From positions 1-42,788 of the forward strand of contig CAYGUI010000006.1 in NCBI GenBank assembly GCA_964353115.1: DNA of 42,788 nt. Direction: 5' to 3'. A program made the position numbers and the translations under genes. Below, piece after piece: positions 38,644 to 42,788 of the stretch. The DNA comes from CAYGUI01 sp964353115 (GTDB taxonomy: Bacteria; Pseudomonadota; Gammaproteobacteria; JAGOUU01). How positions within the stretch are numbered: the first letter of the stretch is position 1; every line of letters begins with the position of its first letter. The notes below the pieces were generated by a model that saw only the letters and a program-made list of their open reading frames with translations, made no database searches and was not told the DNA's origin.

Positions 38644-39855
38644 ATGCACTACGCTATTTTAGGACATGGACTAACAGGAAAATCTGTTGAAAAATATTTA
38701 AAGCAAGCAGGTCATAAATTTACTATTTTTCCTGATACAAAAAATTTACCGGATTTATTAGAATTTGATGAAATAATCATAAGTCCAGGCATATCTCGGC
38801 AATCTCCAAAAGTTAAACAGGCAATTGAAAATAATAAATCGGTAATTGGTGATATTGAATTATTCGCACGTGAAATAAATAAAAAAAATAAGCCAATTAT
38901 TGGAATTACGGGCACTAATGGTAAAAGCACAGTAAGAGCTTTAGTGCAATTTTTGCTAAAAAATTACGGAATTAAAGCGGCCTTAGGCGGAAACTTTGGC
39001 ATACCGGCATTAGATTTATTAAATTCTGATGCCGACGTTTATGTACTAGAAATATCTAGTTTTCAGTTAGAGAGCTGTAAAAATATTAAATTATTTTCAG
39101 GGACTTGTCTTAATTTGGCTCCTGATCATATGGATAGGTATGAAAATTTAGAAGATTATTACAATACTAAATTAGCAATTTATAATTACAGCTTTTATAA
39201 AATTATAAATAATTTAGATAATTATATTAAATCAAAAATTATTGATAATAATAATATTAGGCTTTTTGATTTAAATCAAAAGCATAAAATAAAAATTGAT
39301 GCTAATAATTTAAAAATAACCGGTGAGCATAATTTATTAAATATTTATGCGGCATTAAGCTTAATTCAAGATTTAGTTCCTATTGATGATAAATTATTAT
39401 CTGGGCTTTATGAGTTTTGCGGCCTTGAGCATCGAGTTGAGCTAGTTAAGAAAGTTAATGGCGTCACATGGCTTAATGATTCTAAAGGAACCAATGTGGC
39501 ATCAACAGCAGCTGCAATAGCCGGAATTAGTGCTAAAATTATTTTAATAGCAGGTGGAATTAGTAAAAATGCAGATTTTACTCCGCTTGCCAAAGTTTGT
39601 GAGAATAAAGTTAAAACTGCAATTTTGTATGGGCGCGATGCACAAATAATTGCGGCAAGCCTTGATGCAACGTGCGACGTTATTTTAGTTAATGATTTAA
39701 AAGAAGCTGTTTATCTTGCAGATAAAATAGCAGAAAAAGGAGAAATCGTTTTATTTTCGCCAGCTTGTAGTAGTTTTGATATGTTTAGAGATTATCAAGA
39801 GCGAGGGGAAATTTTTAAAAAACTTGTGAATGAACAAAAACTATCTATCATTTGA
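38644..39855 (+). CDS. murD: UDP-N-acetylmuramoylalanine-D-glutamate ligase MurD
   Basis: Adds D-Glu to UDP-MurNAc-L-Ala in peptidoglycan synthesis. 403 residues, slightly short for the family (about 440). N-terminal Rossmann-like domain 'YAILGHGLTGKSVEKYL'; ATP loop 'GITGTNGKSTV' (88-98); 'LEISSFQLESC', 'LNLAPDHMDRY', 'GLEHRVELVKKVNGVTWLND', 'SKGTNVAST' and 'LFSPACSSFDMFRDYQERG' are intact. mraY, usually just upstream in the division cluster, is not here. It overlaps ftsW by 26 bp. Confidence 0.95.
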   Translation: MHYAILGHGLTGKSVEKYLKQAGHKFTIFPDTKNLPDLLEFDEIIISPGISRQSPKVKQAIENNKSVIGDIELFAREINKKNKPIIGITGTNGKSTVRALVQFLLKNYGIKAALGGNFGIPALDLLNSDADVYVLEISSFQLESCKNIKLFSGTCLNLAPDHMDRYENLEDYYNTKLAIYNYSFYKIINNLDNYIKSKIIDNNNIRLFDLNQKHKIKIDANNLKITGEHNLLNIYAALSLIQDLVPIDDKLLSGLYEFCGLEHRVELVKKVNGVTWLNDSKGTNVASTAAAIAGISAKIILIAGGISKNADFTPLAKVCENKVKTAILYGRDAQIIAASLDATCDVILVNDLKEAVYLADKIAEKGEIVLFSPACSSFDMFRDYQERGEIFKKLVNEQKLSII

Positions 39856-40957
39856 TCCTCAATTTCTATGGTTATCCGTTTGTTTAGCCTTATTTGGCTT
39901 ATTAATGGTCGAATCTTCTTCAATCGCTGTTGCCGATCGGATTTATCATAATTCTTTTTATTTTTTTAATAAGCAATTAATTTTTCTAATTTTAGGATCA
40001 TTTGTAACTTTCACTATGCTATTTATTAGTAGTGAAATATGGGAGCGAATAGGATTTTCATTATTATTTTTCGCAATAGAATTATTAATTTTAGTATTAA
40101 TTTTTGGTTCAACAATAAATGGCAGTAAACGCTGGATTAATTTAATTTTAATTAATATCCAAGCATCAGAAATCGCGAAATTATTTTTATTAATTTATTT
40201 ATCCGGATACTTAGTTCGTCGTAACGAGGAAATAAAAAATAGCTTAGTTGGATTTGTAAAGCCAATGGCTATTTTAATTATTTTTGCAGTTTTATTATTA
40301 CTCGAGCCAGATTTTGGTGCGACTATTGTTATATTTTTAACTTCTTTGTCAATGTTGTTTTTTGCCGGATTACGGTTAAGAGAATTTTTCTTATTATTAT
40401 TTGGCGTGACAGGATCATTTGTTCTTCTAGCGATTTCGGCGCCATATCGCATGCAGCGATTATTTAGCTTTATGGATCCGTGGCAAGATCAATTTGGTCG
40501 TGGTTATCAATTAGTACAAGCTTTAATTTCATATGGGCGCGGATCTTGGTTTGGTTTAGGTTTGGGAAATGGTATTCAAAAATTACATTATTTGCCAGAG
40601 CCGCATACTGACTTTATTTTTACTGTAGTTGCTGAAGAATTAGGCTTGGTTGGTTTTTTATTTTTCTTAGCTCTTTTTTCAGTTTGGCTTTGGAAAATTT
40701 TTGATTTATCTAATAAGTTTTATAAACGAAAATTATTTTTTCAGAGTTACCTAAGTTTTGGACTTGGCATGTATTTTGCTACTCAAATAATCATAAATTT
40801 AGGAGTTAATTTGGGTCTATTGCCAACTAAGGGGTTAACTTTACCGTTGATTAGCTATGGTGGAAGTAGTTTATTAGTTAATTGTGCGGCAGTTGGCATA
40901 CTATTGCGCCTATTTGTTGAATATAATAGAAAAACAACTAGAGCCAAAAAATTATAA
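39830..40957 (+). CDS. ftsW: Peptidoglycan polymerase FtsW
   Basis: SEDS-family glycosyltransferase that polymerises septal lipid II at the division site with FtsI. 375 residues, about ten membrane helices. 'NGSKRWINLILINIQASEIAKLF', 'LLEPDFGATIVIF', 'GRGYQLVQALISYGRGSWFGLG' and 'PEPHTDFIFTVVAEELGLVG' (catalytic Asp in the large loop), then 'GLTLPLISYGGSSLLVN'. Between murD and murG as in the usual dcw cluster; murG follows after 6 bp. Confidence 0.95.
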   Translation: MNKNYLSFDPQFLWLSVCLALFGLLMVESSSIAVADRIYHNSFYFFNKQLIFLILGSFVTFTMLFISSEIWERIGFSLLFFAIELLILVLIFGSTINGSKRWINLILINIQASEIAKLFLLIYLSGYLVRRNEEIKNSLVGFVKPMAILIIFAVLLLLEPDFGATIVIFLTSLSMLFFAGLRLREFFLLLFGVTGSFVLLAISAPYRMQRLFSFMDPWQDQFGRGYQLVQALISYGRGSWFGLGLGNGIQKLHYLPEPHTDFIFTVVAEELGLVGFLFFLALFSVWLWKIFDLSNKFYKRKLFFQSYLSFGLGMYFATQIIINLGVNLGLLPTKGLTLPLISYGGSSLLVNCAAVGILLRLFVEYNRKTTRAKKL

Positions 40958-40963
40958 ATTCAT

Positions 40964-42028
40964 ATGGATAAAAATATAATTATTGCAGCAGGTGGAACAG
41001 GTGGACATGTTATTCCAGCATTAACCGTTGCTAAAAAATTACGAGAGCAAGGATGTAAAATTTTATGGGTTGGTACAACTAATGGCATTGAAGCAAATTT
41101 AGTGCCACAAGAAAATTTTGCTCTTGAATATATAAAAATAACTGGCGTGCGTGGAAAAAATTTCTTAACTAAAGTTTTAGCGCCATTTAGAATTTTATCT
41201 GCTATTAAACAATCTCTTAAAATAATTTATAAAAATAAAGCTGATGCAGTTTTGGTTTTTGGTGGTTATGTATCAGGACCTGTTGGTTTTGCTGCTTTTT
41301 TACTTCGAAAAAAATTAATAATTCATGAGCAAAATTCTGTTGCTGGGACGACAAATAAAATTTTAGCTAAATTTGCCAATGTAATTTTGTCTTCTTATCC
41401 AAAAGTTTTTGATAGATATAGTAGTAAGTGCATAATATCTGGTAATCCTATTCGTAGTTTCTTACTAAACGTGACAGAGCCAGGCACCAGATTAATCAAC
41501 CGTACTGATCCTGTTAGAATTTTAATTTTAGGCGGTAGCCGCGGTGCAGCATTTTTGAATAGCAAAATTCCTGAATTATTAGCAAAAATTTCGCAAAAAA
41601 TAAATATTTCAGTTATGCATCAATGCGGTGCAAATAATTTTGAAAATACTAAATTAGCTTATGAAAATAGTTCTTTTGAAGTAAATCTTTTCGAATATAT
41701 TGATAATATGCAAGAAGTTTACGAATGGGCTGATTTTGCTATTTGTCGCTCTGGAGCTTTGACTACTGCTGAATTAACAGCAGTTGGGCTTGGAGCACTA
41801 CTTGTTCCATTTCCGTATGCAATTGATGATCATCAAGCTAAAAATGCAGAATATTTGGTAACAGCCAATGCTGCAATTATGATGCGACAAGAGAATTTTG
41901 ATTTAGAAAATATTTCTGAAAAATTAATTAATATTTTGTCTAATCGCGAAGAAATAATTACCATGGCACAAAATGCTCGTGGCCTTGCCATGGTAAATTC
42001 GACGGATTTGATTTGTGATAGTGTATAA
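40964..42028 (+). CDS. murG: Lipid II-forming GlcNAc transferase MurG
   Basis: Transfers GlcNAc from UDP-GlcNAc to lipid I at the inner face of the membrane. 354 residues, full length. G-loop 1 'AAGGTGGHVIPALTVAKKL' (GGTGGH at 10-15), 'VFGGYVSGPVGFAA', 'IIHEQNSVAGTTNKILAK', G-loop 'ILGGSRGAAFLN', 'DFAICRSGALTTAELTAVGL' and 'LVPFPYAIDDHQAKNAEYL' are characteristic. Followed by murC after 28 bp. Confidence 0.96.
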   Translation: MDKNIIIAAGGTGGHVIPALTVAKKLREQGCKILWVGTTNGIEANLVPQENFALEYIKITGVRGKNFLTKVLAPFRILSAIKQSLKIIYKNKADAVLVFGGYVSGPVGFAAFLLRKKLIIHEQNSVAGTTNKILAKFANVILSSYPKVFDRYSSKCIISGNPIRSFLLNVTEPGTRLINRTDPVRILILGGSRGAAFLNSKIPELLAKISQKINISVMHQCGANNFENTKLAYENSSFEVNLFEYIDNMQEVYEWADFAICRSGALTTAELTAVGLGALLVPFPYAIDDHQAKNAEYLVTANAAIMMRQENFDLENISEKLINILSNREEIITMAQNARGLAMVNSTDLICDSV

Positions 42029-42056
42029 TTTCATTTTTACCTGACATACAAAAATC

Positions 42057-42755
42057 GTGAAAAAATCACATATTCATTGCATTGGCATTGGTGGCTGTGG
42101 CGTTGGTGCTGTAGCGCAAATATTATATGAAATGGGTCACACTGTTACTGGCTCTGATCTTAATTCTAATTTTGTTACTGACTATTTAAAAAAGTTAGGT
42201 ATGAAAATTTATCATGATCATAAAGCCGAAAATATTTCAGAAAATATAAATATTATCGTCGCAACTGGAGCTGCCAAACAAACCAATCCAGAAATAATTA
42301 GAGCCAAAGAATTAAATATTCCTGTTTTACATCGAGCTGATATGTTGGCCGAAATATTAAAAAATAATTCTGGCATTGCAATTAGCGGAGCGCATGGTAA
42401 AACTTCAACGACAGGGCTTATAGCGAGCATATTTAATTATGATAATAATCTAAAGTTTGCCATTGGCAGTAGTTACGGAAAAATAATGACTGGTGCGCAA
42501 TATGGTAATAGTCAATATATGGTAATTGAGGCAGATGAAAGTGATGCATCTTTTATTAAGTATGATCCAAAAATAGTTTTAATAACTAATATTGACGCTG
42601 ATCACATGGATTTTTTTCAAAATTATAATAATTTGGAAAAGAGTTATTTAGATTTTATTTATAAAACCCCAGAAAATACTGGAAAAGTATTTTTGTGTTT
42701 AGATGATGATAATATAAAAAATATTATTACAAAAATACAAATTAAAATTTATTAA
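42057..42755 (+). CDS. murC: UDP-N-acetylmuramate-L-alanine ligase MurC; frame ends early near window edge
   Basis: Adds L-Ala to UDP-MurNAc. Starts at GTG. N-terminal domain 'HCIGIGGCGVGAVAQILYEMGHTVTGSDLN'; ATP loop 'SGAHGKTSTTG' (110-120); 'IEADESDASFIKYDPKIVLI' and 'NIDADHMDFF'. All are normal, but the frame stops at 232 residues in the A/T-rich 'ITKIQIKIY', about half the usual 460. Both other forward frames stay open from there to the window edge (33 bases), so a frameshift, an assembly error in an A-rich run, or a true truncation are all possible. As MurC is normally essential, an error or an intact copy elsewhere is likely. Confidence 0.85.
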   Translation: MKKSHIHCIGIGGCGVGAVAQILYEMGHTVTGSDLNSNFVTDYLKKLGMKIYHDHKAENISENINIIVATGAAKQTNPEIIRAKELNIPVLHRADMLAEILKNNSGIAISGAHGKTSTTGLIASIFNYDNNLKFAIGSSYGKIMTGAQYGNSQYMVIEADESDASFIKYDPKIVLITNIDADHMDFFQNYNNLEKSYLDFIYKTPENTGKVFLCLDDDNIKNIITKIQIKIY

Positions 42756-42788
42756 TATCAAATCAAATCAAAAAAATGAAACATATCA

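Overview
The window is an AT-rich stretch of what looks like a gammaproteobacterial chromosome. The evidence is the hslVU-ubiE-ubiJ-ubiB run, ubiC-ubiA, an MSHA-type pilus locus and a murD-ftsW-murG-murC segment. AT bias, very tight gene packing (many 1-40 bp overlaps) and abundant palindromic repeats suggest a small or host-associated genome, possibly Legionellales-like. That placement is inference: no rRNA, tRNA or CRISPR array was seen, and no intergenic stretch exceeds 300 bases.

1-5309 (+): the 3' part of a membrane histidine kinase, a REC-GGDEF-EAL response regulator with a degenerate GGDEF site, then four pilin-like genes (mshC-, mshD-, mshO- and mshP-like). The last fuses a pilin-like N-terminus to a predicted beta-propeller with two Asp-rich calcium-type loops, a candidate pilus-tip protein. 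5419-15118 (-): the core MSHA operon read mshI-(pilN-like)-mshJ-mshK-mshL-mshM-mshN-mshE-mshG-mshA. MshE keeps both 24-residue c-di-GMP-binding motifs, so the neighbouring EAL regulator could control the pilus through c-di-GMP. pilT (15219-16220, +) diverges from mshI. A second, mshM-less mshK-mshL-mshN set lies at 24758-27505.

16245-24670: YggT, a small orphan protein, an NDUFA9-like SDR with a DoxX-like membrane tail, a TVP38-family membrane protein, hslVU behind a good sigma-32-type promoter, ubiE, ubiJ, a ubiB lacking its C-terminal membrane anchor, and a convergent Cys-rich, Pro-tailed secreted protein.

27467-31622 (-): a compact biotin operon bioB-bioF-bioH-bioC-bioD. Palindromic elements sit inside bioF (twice) and bioH, in frame; bioH appears to lack the segment between its oxyanion loop and its nucleophile elbow. 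comF (31662-32288) carries another in-frame element. 32457-42755: an outer-membrane beta-barrel protein, then ubiC-ubiA-pgk-pyk-fba overlapping end to end, a DUF4258/YgiT-zinc-finger pair resembling a toxin-antitoxin module, and murD-ftsW-murG-murC. The murC frame stops about half way, close to the window edge.

The most notable features are the Rickettsia-palindromic-element-like insertions in coding genes, the propeller-bearing minor pilin, and the duplicated secretin set.
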